Shown: positions 45,756-55,800 of the stretch, piece after piece
Position numbering within the stretch: the stretch's first letter is position 1
Layout: the number at the start of each line of letters is the position of its first letter
From: Clostridiales bacterium Firm_04
GTDB taxonomy: Bacteria > Bacillota > Clostridia > Oscillospirales > Ruminococcaceae
Assembly: GCA_001603005.1 (NCBI GenBank)
Contig: LVAJ01000016.1
Coordinates: forward strand, 35,836-99,835
Direction: 5' to 3'
Length of the DNA stretch: 64,000 nucleotides
The notes under the pieces: model-generated
Databases searched by the model: none
Told to the model about the DNA's origin: nothing
The model's input: only the letters and a program-made list of their open reading frames with translations
Program-made: the position numbers and the translations under genes

Positions 45756-46433
45756 ATGACAATGCATCACGCGTTCTGCCCCATGTGCGGGGCAGTCATC
45801 ACCGTTGACCTCTCGCATGACGCGCTGATCTGCCCTGTCTGCGGCAGACCGTTTCTGAAAGCGCAGGCAGTTTTTGCCGATCCGGCGCCTGCACCGGCTC
45901 CGGTACCGGCAGCGCCGTCCGTGACCTTCTCGAAAAAGGAATTTGCGACCACGCCTTTGAGCGATCTTGACATCGAATACGGCGTGCTGCGGCGCTATAA
46001 GGGAAAGAGCAGCTATGTCATTCTGCCGGACAGCATCAAGGAGATCGGCAGCAATGCATTCCTATCCGCGCGCAATCTGCGCAGCGTCGTCCTGCCGGAG
46101 AGCATTACGAAAATCGGCGCGCAGGCGTTCTCGGAGTGCCGGTCGCTTTTCAAAATGCAGATTCCGGACACGGTCACGCTGATCGGCAAGGGCGCATTTT
46201 CCAGCTGCAAAGCGCTGACGGAAATCACGATCCCGAACGGCGTGCAGACCGTTGCGGCGGACACGTTCTGGGGCTGCACCGCACTGAAATCCGTACAGTT
46301 TCCGCCGACGCTCCTGCGCATCGAATCCCATGCCTTCTACGGCTGCACCGCGCTGATGTCGGCTGGGGTTCCGGCTGCGGCAGCGGTCGCAGATGATGCG
46401 TTTCCGGTGCAGACAAACGTCATCCGGATTTGA
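45756..46433 (+). CDS. Zinc-ribbon protein with leucine-rich repeats
   Basis: 225 residues starting MTMHHAFCPMCGAVITVDLS; the ATG at 45756 is chosen over a frame opening at 45732 because AAGG lies 8 bp upstream. Two Cys pairs (CPMCG near 8 and CPVCG near 28) form a zinc ribbon; Pro/Ala linker near 45-60; then five BspA-type repeats (ILPDSIKEIGSNAFLSARNL and similar) from about 88 to 215. No signal peptide, so it is intracellular, unlike the dockerin relatives. It follows the kinase stop by 20 bp and may share its transcript. Confidence 0.75.
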   Translation: MTMHHAFCPMCGAVITVDLSHDALICPVCGRPFLKAQAVFADPAPAPAPVPAAPSVTFSKKEFATTPLSDLDIEYGVLRRYKGKSSYVILPDSIKEIGSNAFLSARNLRSVVLPESITKIGAQAFSECRSLFKMQIPDTVTLIGKGAFSSCKALTEITIPNGVQTVAADTFWGCTALKSVQFPPTLLRIESHAFYGCTALMSAGVPAAAAVADDAFPVQTNVIRI

Positions 46434-46465
46434 AGGTATCGCTTTGCGATGATTTGAAATGGGGC
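46434..46465. repeat. Dispersed 3'-end repeat, copy 5 (inverted, short)
   Basis: Starting right at the stop codon, GGTATCGCTTTGCGATGATT followed by TGAAATGGGG is the reverse complement of the end module found at 25081-25106 and 34310-34340. The repeat end that abuts the stop is the same in all three. Confidence 0.65.
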
Positions 46466-46606
46466 TCTGTCCCTCTGCAATTCAAAACGCAGAATCGACC
46501 TAAATGCGTGAAATTCAAGCAGGTACTAAAATTTAACATTCATTTCACTGCCAAAAACGTCTGCTTGCAGTTCCGCATAAAAACGTGCTTTTTGAAGCAC
46601 AAAGAA

Positions 46607-46646
46607 ACAGAGCGGTATGCGTAATCATACTGCTCTGTTGTTTTTT
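46607..46646 (+). terminator. Terminator after zinc-ribbon LRR gene
   Basis: 13-bp stem with one G-U pair (46607-46619 with 46626-46638), loop CGTAAT, then TTTTTT. Confidence 0.75.
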
Positions 46647-46652
46647 AAAAGG

Positions 46653-46681
46653 TTGAAATTACCAGAATAATATGCTATACT
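46653..46681 (+). promoter_or_regulatory. Promoter of sensor-kinase-like pair
   Basis: TTGAAA at 46653-46658 and TATACT at 46676-46681, 17-bp spacer. Confidence 0.6.
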
Positions 46682-46740
46682 ATACTAAATTAGAAGCTTT
46701 CCTTCTGCCGTTGCTAAATTTGAATGAAGGGAGTGAACAG

Positions 46741-48384
46741 ATGAGCAAGCAAACCAAAAGCTCCGTTCTGTATCTTTTGCTGCTGTTTCTCGGCGGCATC
46801 TTTCATATCATGGATAGTATCGTAGCGAAGTATGACAATTATATTATCAGCACATGGCTGTTCTGTATTGATCTGATGATTTACTCCGGTCTGATTCTGC
46901 ACTTTGTGCAGTCTGTCTGGCGAAGACTTTTGCCTTCTCCGGCTAGAACCTATATGATCGCATCGGGAATCCTGATGGAGTTTTTTCTTCTGGTGCGGAC
47001 GCTCAGTCATCGCATTGTGCAGTGGTCACCGCTGATCAAACGCCATTGCTGGTATCTCTATTATGTGCCGGTGATTCTTGTACCGTCGCTTTTTCTGATG
47101 AGCAGCTTTTATTTCGGAGATCGTCCCGAGCAGCACAGCCGAATCAAACGCTATCCGCTGATTCTCGGAATTGTGCTTGTGATCGGCATCCTGACAAACG
47201 ATCTGCATCATCTTGCTTTCAAGCCGAATCCGGACACGGAGATTTTTATCGGAAAAAGCGGTACATACACACACGGCGTTTTGTTTTACGCGGCATATAT
47301 TTGGGCAGGCAGTATGATTGCAACGAGTATCGTTCATCTGATCGGCATCTCACACGAAATGAAGGACTGGAAAAAAGCAATTCGCCCTTTTTTGTGTCTG
47401 TTGCTGATCCCGCTGCTGACTTCAATCAATAAAATCATGGTTGCTGCTGATCTGCCTGAGCCGTTTCAGATGACAGAGATTCTCATTTTCTGCATGATTG
47501 GTGTGCAGGAATATTGTATCCGGAACAGACTGCTGCCACATAATATCAATTATGATGCATTCTTTTCACAGCTTGAATTGCCGGTCAACATCACGAATAA
47601 AGAGTTTGTGCCGGTCTATCAGACAGCGGTGACGATTCCGGCAGACAAGGCACAGATGCAGCAGGCGGTGGGCGGTCATATTTATCCTGAGCCGGACACA
47701 CGGCTTTCCGGAATGGGATTGCAGGCCGGGTATGCTTTTTTCGCTTCCGATGAAAGCACGCAGCATCGACTGAATGAGGAACTGGAGGACGCCAATGATA
47801 TCCTTTCCATTGAAAATGAGCTGCTTGCCCGCGAGCAGGAGCTGATTCAGGAAAAGGGCGCGATCGAGGAGCGGAGCCGCCTTTATGATAAGGCTGTGCA
47901 GGAAATCTATCCCGCACAGAAGCGCATTGCAGCACTCCTTGATACGATTCAGCCGGACACGCCTTCTTTCCGTCAGGATATGGCAAGGGTGCTGTTTATG
48001 ACGGCATTTGTTAAGCGGCAGGCGAATTTCGTCATGCTGGAAGCGGATCAGGGCGCAATCACGGCAGTGGAGCTGACCGCTGCGCTGAAAGAATCCTTCC
48101 ATTATATGGATTACTGCGGCATTCATACCGCGGCACGCATCACAGCTTCCAGAGATTTTACCTGCCGGAATGCTATGGCAGTTTATGAGTGCTTTGAGGA
48201 AGCTGCGGAAGTACTGATCGGAAAAACAGAAGAACTGTGGCTGCGCCTGACTGATGAAGAACTCACAGTCATGGCGGATACGGAAGCACCGCTGATGCTT
48301 CCGGAGCTGCCGCTGCCTGTATCCTGTGTCTGCGAGGACGGTCAGACGGTGATCCGCGTGCAGATCGGCGGTGATGCAAAATGA
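46741..48384 (+). CDS. Seven-helix membrane sensor protein, kinase-like
   Basis: 547 residues starting MSKQTKSSVLYLLLLFLGGI at 46741 after GAAGGGAG; an earlier frame start lacks a site. Residues 8-280 contain seven to eight hydrophobic helices, like the 7TM sensor regions of some Firmicute kinases. A strong coiled coil follows (about 340-400, ELEDANDILSIENELLAREQ). The C-terminal domain looks like a kinase ATPase module that has lost clear N- and G-boxes (only ECFEEAAEVLIGKTEELWLR-like remains). It overlaps the next gene by 4 bp, so the two proteins probably form one complex. Confidence 0.65.
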   Translation: MSKQTKSSVLYLLLLFLGGIFHIMDSIVAKYDNYIISTWLFCIDLMIYSGLILHFVQSVWRRLLPSPARTYMIASGILMEFFLLVRTLSHRIVQWSPLIKRHCWYLYYVPVILVPSLFLMSSFYFGDRPEQHSRIKRYPLILGIVLVIGILTNDLHHLAFKPNPDTEIFIGKSGTYTHGVLFYAAYIWAGSMIATSIVHLIGISHEMKDWKKAIRPFLCLLLIPLLTSINKIMVAADLPEPFQMTEILIFCMIGVQEYCIRNRLLPHNINYDAFFSQLELPVNITNKEFVPVYQTAVTIPADKAQMQQAVGGHIYPEPDTRLSGMGLQAGYAFFASDESTQHRLNEELEDANDILSIENELLAREQELIQEKGAIEERSRLYDKAVQEIYPAQKRIAALLDTIQPDTPSFRQDMARVLFMTAFVKRQANFVMLEADQGAITAVELTAALKESFHYMDYCGIHTAARITASRDFTCRNAMAVYECFEEAAEVLIGKTEELWLRLTDEELTVMADTEAPLMLPELPLPVSCVCEDGQTVIRVQIGGDAK

Positions 48385-49679
48385 AGCCGATGATTGAAGT
48401 ATTCCCGTCTGTATCCGGGATGATGATTTATACATCCGCGCTGATTCTTATAATCGTGCAATTTGGGGTTCTGCTGCTTTCCCTGTACAAAAGGGACGAA
48501 AAACAAAGCCTGTTTCTTGAAGCGCTGTTCTTTATCATCAGCTTTCTTGTCGTCGGGCTGATGCTGATTGCTGCAAATGCCTATAAAATTCTGGATCCTG
48601 GAGAGGAGCTTGTGCCGGGCAGTCTGCCGGACCGGATTTTTGCTCTCCCGTGGGTAATTTTTGCGGCATGGGATATTTTTGAAGCGCTGATGGTACTTTC
48701 GCAGATCAGACAACATACCCGATATGCCGAAACGCATCTGACGCAGGATGCAGTCAAGGAAACGCTGGACTGGCTGCCTGTTGGTGTCTGTATCAGTGAT
48801 GAACAGGGGAAGGTGATGCTCTCCAATCTCATCATCAACGAGCTTTCGCAAAGCCTGACAAATAAGCATTTGTTCGATTCGCTTGTATTCTGGAAACAGG
48901 TTGAGGAACAGGGAGCAGCGCAGGATCAAGGCTACCTGCTGCGGATGCAGGACGGCAGAGCATGGCTGTTTACGAAAAAAACAATGAACGTACAGGAGAA
49001 CGGGCAGGAGAAGCAGTATACACAGATCTTTGCAGAGGAAATGACAGAGGTCTGCAATATCACAGATGAACTTTCCACAAGGAACAAGCACCTGAAAGAT
49101 GTACAGTTTCATATGAAAGCAGTGGCTGCCTACGAGAAAAGTCTGATTTCGGCAAGAGAAGTGATCAAGGCGCGTACAGCCGTTCATAATCAGATGGGCA
49201 GCGTGCTGCTTTCCGGAAAGTATTATCTGGATCATCCGAACGGCATGAATGAAGCGGAGCTGATCCGTTTGCTGGAATATAACAACTATTTTCTGCTGCA
49301 GGAAGCGGAAAATCAGGAAAAGGAAGCAGATGCTCTTGCCAAAGCTCTGAAAACGGCACAGCGTATCGGGGTGACGGTGAAGATCGAAGGCACGCTGCCG
49401 GAGCAGGAATCTGCCCGTGATATTCTTGCGCAGGCCGTGGAACAATGTGCCGCCAATACAGTCCGGCACGCAGAGGGCGACCGCGTGACTGTTACGCTCA
49501 CGGAGACAGACACACAATTCACAGCGGTATTCCAAAACAACGGCAAAGCGCCGGAACAACCCGTCACGGAGACCGGCGGTCTGCTGTATCTCCGGAAGAC
49601 CGCAGAGGCAGCAGGCGGCACCGTGAATGTGCAGAGTGCACCTGTGTTTGAACTGACGGTCTCTATTCCGAAAGCCTAA
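48381..49679 (+). CDS. Membrane sensor histidine kinase, partner of upstream protein
   Basis: 432 residues. Three or so membrane helices at 15-110, a PAS-like region at about 125-220 (LPVGVCISDEQGKVMLSNLI), a dimerisation helix with a candidate phospho-His in ARTAVHNQMGSVLLSGKYYL near 270, and an ATPase domain with VEQCAANTVRHAEGDRVTVT (N-box, near 355) and a degenerate GGLLYLRKTAEAAGG as the last G-box. No response regulator lies next to it. A terminator follows at 49687, then a palindrome in front of the giant dockerin gene, which is a possible target. Confidence 0.7.
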   Translation: MKPMIEVFPSVSGMMIYTSALILIIVQFGVLLLSLYKRDEKQSLFLEALFFIISFLVVGLMLIAANAYKILDPGEELVPGSLPDRIFALPWVIFAAWDIFEALMVLSQIRQHTRYAETHLTQDAVKETLDWLPVGVCISDEQGKVMLSNLIINELSQSLTNKHLFDSLVFWKQVEEQGAAQDQGYLLRMQDGRAWLFTKKTMNVQENGQEKQYTQIFAEEMTEVCNITDELSTRNKHLKDVQFHMKAVAAYEKSLISAREVIKARTAVHNQMGSVLLSGKYYLDHPNGMNEAELIRLLEYNNYFLLQEAENQEKEADALAKALKTAQRIGVTVKIEGTLPEQESARDILAQAVEQCAANTVRHAEGDRVTVTLTETDTQFTAVFQNNGKAPEQPVTETGGLLYLRKTAEAAGGTVNVQSAPVFELTVSIPKA

Positions 49680-49686
49680 TTATCAT

Positions 49687-49725
49687 ACAGCGTTTCGGCA
49701 AGATATGCCCGAAACGCTGTTTTAT
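49687..49725 (+). terminator. Terminator after kinase pair
   Basis: 12-bp stem (ACAGCGTTTCGG at 49687-49698 with complement at 49709-49720) followed by TTTTATTTT. Confidence 0.85.
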
Positions 49726-49731
49726 TTTAAA

Positions 49732-49749
49732 TACCCCCAGTTGGGGGTA
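49732..49749. promoter_or_regulatory. Palindromic operator-like site TACCCCCA-GT-TGGGGGTA
   Basis: Perfect 8-bp arms with a 2-bp centre, unusually GC-rich in AT-rich surroundings, placed where an activator or repressor of the giant gene downstream would bind. A TATGAT / TAAAAT -10-like box lies about 25-30 bp further on; no good -35 box is present. Confidence 0.6.
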
Positions 49750-49837
49750 GTATTCAAATATGAATTATGATAAAATGGTAATGAACATATAGGCATACAC
49801 AACGGGTATCTCCGAGGCAAAGGCGGCATACGTCGAT

Positions 49838-52800
49838 GTGCTGCAGAACGTGAATGCGGCAAACACAAAAGTAACAGCACAATCCAAACCAGAACGGGAA
49901 ACGCAGAAAAACACGCCTGCAGAAAAGAACGGCGGCAGAAACCAATCCATTAGCGAAAAAGCACTGGAAAGCGACAGCAAAAAGAACGGTCAGGGCGCTT
50001 CCGACGATGCGCAAAAAGCAAACAAGGATGAAACTGCAAAGAATGACAGAAATACCCAGCTTGCAAAGGCAAACAGCAACATTATCAAACAGACTGTCAA
50101 CAGCAGCGGCATCATGGGCATGGTCAACAGCGCCTTCGGGCTTGTTGATTCGATTGCCGGTATGCTCGGTACAACGAGCAAGCCCCGTATTACCAATTCG
50201 ATCAAGGGCACGGTTGTTCGTGTCGGAACCGGCGGTACCTTTGTTTCGTACGGCGGTCATTATATCGGCAACGGCAGCACGCCGAACATCCGAAATGCCG
50301 TTGTTGAGGTGATGATCGAGGGTTCCAAGTGGACTTATGACTACAGCAAAAAGAACGGCGGCAAAGCTTACATCTTTGACGGCGATTTTGAAGCAAACGG
50401 CGGTGCAAACGTGTTCAATATGTGCCAGGGCATCGGAGAGAAGGACCTCGACGCGGTCATGTATAACGCTGACAGCAGCAATGGTGCGCAAAATATTAAA
50501 ATTACATACGATGAGCATTACGGCGTAGAACAGCTTTTCTATGAGAATCAGGTGGACACCGAAGCCGAAGCGGATGAACCGGTCAACACCGCAAATGTGC
50601 AGGTGCGCGGCGGCACATTCCGATGCAGCTTTGACGCAATGAACATGGCAAAGCTGGAACCGTATAACGAAGGTTATGGCACCGGCGACAAAGGTAAAGA
50701 GCATTTCAACAAATTCCCGGGCACATTCGGCTCTGTGAACCTCGGTGTGGATTCCTTCGGCGCAGACCTCATCCGTGACGGCAGAATCCAGCTTCTGGAC
50801 AACGCCGACGGCTGTCTCGTTCTGATGGACGATCAGGAGAACGGCTACAACGGGCTGTATCATTACCGCCTGTTCTGCGGCGACAATGAACTGCGCACAA
50901 AATCCTATCTGAAGGTTTATCCGAATGAAGCAGCTAACAACGCCTCTTTTTCCATGCAGCTCGCATATTATCTCGGCACAGGCCATCAGACAAACGATCT
51001 GTTCAAGGATGACGAAGAAGGAAACAATATCCGTTCGCCGTATCGCCAGATGGAAAGCTATTTTGATTTCCAGATTGATGACTATACGAATAGACCGGCT
51101 TATTCCGTCAAACCGAATTTCCATTACAGGAAAAACAAAGAAAACGAAAAAAAGAATCAGGCTGAGTGGGATGTTTACGGCGAAAGCGTCGCAACATCTG
51201 AGGTCTGGTATTATCCGACACCGCTTGACAAAGAGGGTAACCCGATCAAGGATACCCCTTATTCTAACGCAATCATGTATTTCAACGCAGATGACAGCGT
51301 TGTAAAATCCATGACCGGGTGGATATATAACAAGAGCGCCAAGTACGTGAGTCAGTATACCAATGTCAGTAAAAACGAGTTCGGGCAGTATGTCCTTATG
51401 GACAGGGATGTTCTCGACGATGAAATCTGGCCCGAGCTGATTGACAAAGCAGACTCTGTCCCAGCTGTAAGTCTGGATACGTATGAGGGCATCCACACGA
51501 ATATGAAGTATTTCACCTACAAGGTGTATCAGGTCGATCCGCTGACACGCGAAAATCTCAATGCAAACCGCTCCTACGGCGGCGACGATCCGCTGATCAC
51601 AGTCCGCTACGGCTGCGCGCCGGAGGAAACCGCCCTCAAGTGCAAGCTGCCGCTGGATGAAGTTGAACGGCGCATCAAAAATATCCACCCCGAATGGCAG
51701 GGCTACCGCGCCGGCGAGATGTACCGCATCGTGCTGGAGGTGGAGGAGCAGGTCGGCATCGGTGAAAAGCCGCTGAACAGAAACGGCTATACGATCTTCG
51801 GGTTTGAGGGGTTCAACGATTTCGGTCAGAAGCTGAGAACCGCAAAAACCACGACCTCGATCCTGTTCCGCTGCTATGAAAAGGCAGAGCAGTACAGAAA
51901 CATCGAAACAGACGGTGGGACCACATATGAGCATAAGTATCTCGACACCGACTTCACGCCGGTTCAGTGGCTCGGCTATCCGACCCACACGCATACGATT
52001 CCTGCCGGTCAGAAGCACACCGTTGAAGTGCGCAACGGCAAGACCGGTATGACCGACTGGGAATGCGACACCAGAGTCTTTGACATGTACTATCAGTGGT
52101 GGGAAGTTGACAAGGAAGGCAATCCGCTCAAGCTCCTCGCCGGAACGGACAATGTCTTTGTGGACGGACTGGATAAACATGACGAACGCGGCACCTCTTA
52201 CATGCTGGACGCCAAGGCAAAGCATAAGCCTGACAGTTGGGATTTCTTCTACAAGAAAAAGGATGGCTCGCTGTATCAGTACGCGAATACCGTTGACTCG
52301 AATGATCCGCACGGCAAGGAATATTATCAGAACGATCCGGAAACATATCCGAATATCACGGGCCTGCCGAAGATCACGGAGAACGGTCAGTGGAAGTGGA
52401 CGGCGGAGCAGATTCACATGTATTCCGCAGAGACGACTGATTCGGATGATCTGTTCATCGGCAAGGTACATAGTCTGGAAAACAACAAGATTGATGCAAA
52501 CCGCACCGATTCCTGCTACATCCCGAAGGAGATGATCGGCAAGCGCATCCGTGTCTGCGTCATTGCACTGAACACGCGTTGGCCGCTGGCTTACGACAAG
52601 AAGCAGACATTCTGGTCGCATACGATGATGGTCTGCGATCCGAAGAGCCCTGAAGGTTATCTCACCGTCGAAACGGACGAGGATGAAGAATTCGGCGAAG
52701 ATGTACCGGCAACCTTCTCTGTTCAGAAGCTGCGCGATTGCTATGATGAATACAACATGGTCTGCGATATCACATACGTCGCATACGGAAAATACAAGTC

Positions 52801-55800
52801 GTTCTGTTATGACACGAAGAATCTGATTACCGATCTGAGTGCGCTCCCGACGGCACATTATCCGAAGGACTTTACTGACCAAAGACCGGATTACGTTATA
52901 GATAATGATATTTTCGGCGATGTCGGTGTTGTGCTCCATTTTACCGATAAGGATCGACTGGCGCAGGTCAGAGCTCGTACTGAAGACTATACGACATCCA
53001 TGATCACCTCAAGTGATTGGCTGACGCTGCCGCCTGATCTTTACGGCACCTTCACGATCAGGGACAATCTGAATTCCGATCCGAATGAGAAGGATCACCC
53101 TGCAACATTCTCTGTCACAGCACTGAACGGACTGAATGCAGGCGAAACCATCAGCGGAGTTGATCTCTATGCATTCGGCAAAGTGAAGTCCTTTACAGAT
53201 CTGAGCATTTATGATCCGAAGGATCTGCCCGAGGCAAGATATCCGGTTGGCTTTACTGAAATTTCAACAAAACCGAGATTTGCCCAATACCGTGGTGAGG
53301 TCGTTGTCAGAGTCACAACAAGCAAGGGCAGTGAACCGTATAGAACGGTCTATCTCACAGAAGAAAAGCCGACGCTGACGGGCACCGTCAATATCACCTA
53401 TGACGAAGACCTGAGCTATGCGACATACGATCATCCGGTGAAGCTCTCTCTTGATGATTTCAAAGGTCTTGCATACAATGAAGAGATCACCGAGGTGCAT
53501 TACAAGCTGCAAAACCGTGACGAGGAAAAGGTCTTCAGCACGGCAGATAACCCGGATGTGTTCAAAAACGGGATTCCGTCTGCCACATTCCCGAACGATT
53601 TTTACGAAGAAGGCTCCGCAGGGTGGAACAGCAACAGAACCTATACGCCCTATGTGACAGTCGTTGTGAGAAGAAATACAAAGAGTCAGAAAGCAGTAAC
53701 GACGGGCAAGGAACTTGAGCTCGGAAAGAGTACGGGAATCGTACAAGGAACGGCTGTGAGAACAGATATCGGAACGGGCACGGGACTGGAGCTCGGAACA
53801 GCTAAGAGAATCGAACTGGGATCAGATACGGTAATTGAAAGCGAAACAGGTACAGGAATTGAACGCGCGCTGACCGGTTCCACAGGTCTGGGAACAAAAA
53901 TATCAGGCATCATACGAAAGAATGACGATGAAATCCGGGAAGAAACATTTGCGCCGACGAATTATGCACGCTTCCAGTATGTCGTCAAGGCTACTTCTGT
54001 GGAACGCTCCGGCAAAGAGGTCGAGACAGTTACGGTATCGGATATTCAGAACGGCAAGTATCCTTACGGCATTGAAGCATTTTACGTAATGCCGCCGACT
54101 GCCAAGATCGGCTACGATTTCACCGACAATACCAACACCAACGAAAACGTTGCGGCGCTGAACGAAAACGGCAATATCAAGCTGACCGGCGAGCCGGGCG
54201 AGGCAACATTCTCGATGCAGAGTCCGGATGGTGAGACTGTCACCAAGACGGTCAGGGTTTATCAGGATTTTGACAGCATTGAAATCAGCGGCATCAAAGC
54301 GCCTGTAATCGGTGAGAAGTTTGACTTTGATTCCATCAAGGTTCCCGAAGATGCACCGTATCGCATCAGCAAGGTCGAATGGTCCCGCAGATGGGATACA
54401 CTGGGCGCGGATGATGTTGCAGAGAACTACTATCCGTACACGGTTTCTGTCACAGTTGAACCGAAGGAATTCTGTGAGCTGAATGAATCCGATGCATCCT
54501 ACCGTGTTATTACTGAACTGGCAGACGGTTCCACTGAACTTGTAAAAGATATTGAGATATATGATGTTTATGAAGAAGGTACATCTCAAAGAATCAAATC
54601 TGCGAAAGAGATCACGTATACATTCCCTGCACAGTCGGATCATACAGCAAGTGAGGTCAGCGAGGTTCATATCGACTTCCCGACAGAGGTGAAAGAAGGC
54701 ACATACTGGGATGAATGGGTGAAGGATGTCAATGTCTGCACCAACGGCTTTGACGAAGGCTTCACATTTGAGATCACGCCCGGCATCGGTTCGGAAGCTG
54801 AAAAGACTGCAGCCGCATACAACTGCGATCCGGAAGATCTCAAGAGATTTGTCAAGGGCGTTCAGAACAGCCTGACGCTGAAGATCACGATTCCCGATGA
54901 ATTGAAAGCAAATGGCGATTCCTTTTCCAAAGATGTTTCCTTCTATGTAAACGGCGAAAAAACCAAGCCAGATACTGCTTACTCTACACAAATTTTTACA
55001 ACAGGCATATATGATTGTCTGACGGTCACCGAAGGCGAACCGCCGGCAGCCATGCCGAAGTATTCTCTGAATCAACCGAATGCGCTGGTTGTCGGAGAAC
55101 CCATTGACATGAGTACCATTCTGAACTGCGATGATCCGAACGTGAGCTTCAAGTTCAGAAGCGTTACCTACAATGGCAAGAGTATGGAGGAATACTTTGA
55201 CATCAGCAGCAATGAAGAAACAGGCAGCGTCATCCTGACACCGAAAACAAGGACATCTGACAGTATTGATCTGAATTATACGGTCAGCGCGGATCCGGAC
55301 AAGGACGGAACGCCCGATTATGAAGTAAACAGTTGTTTCTTCTATTCGAAGATCTATGCAGATGCGTCCGAAGCACCGGAGCCGGACAAAACACATACCG
55401 GCACTGCAAGGCTGACACTGCTGGATCCGGACGGAAAGGAAGTCAGCAAGGCAGATTACGCGATCCGTACCGACGCAGACCTTCCGGCAGTGGAAAATGC
55501 ATTTATCAGCGGCTGCTATGACGCTGAAGACAAATCTGTTAAACCGAGTCAATTTGAGAACGGAAAGCGCTATACGGTAAAAACTATTTCCGCAGATGCC
55601 ATTGAGGTACATGCAGGCACAGAGACCGTTTACGGCTTTGTCAAGAGCCAGGACGGCAAGGACATCAGTGATATTCAGATTTCCGTTGACAGAGCGCATT
55701 TCACAGCAGGCGATCACATCTCCGGTCTGACACCGGACACCGAATATACACTGTATTACAGACAGGGCGTTGACGGTACACTTTATACAACGAAATTCCG

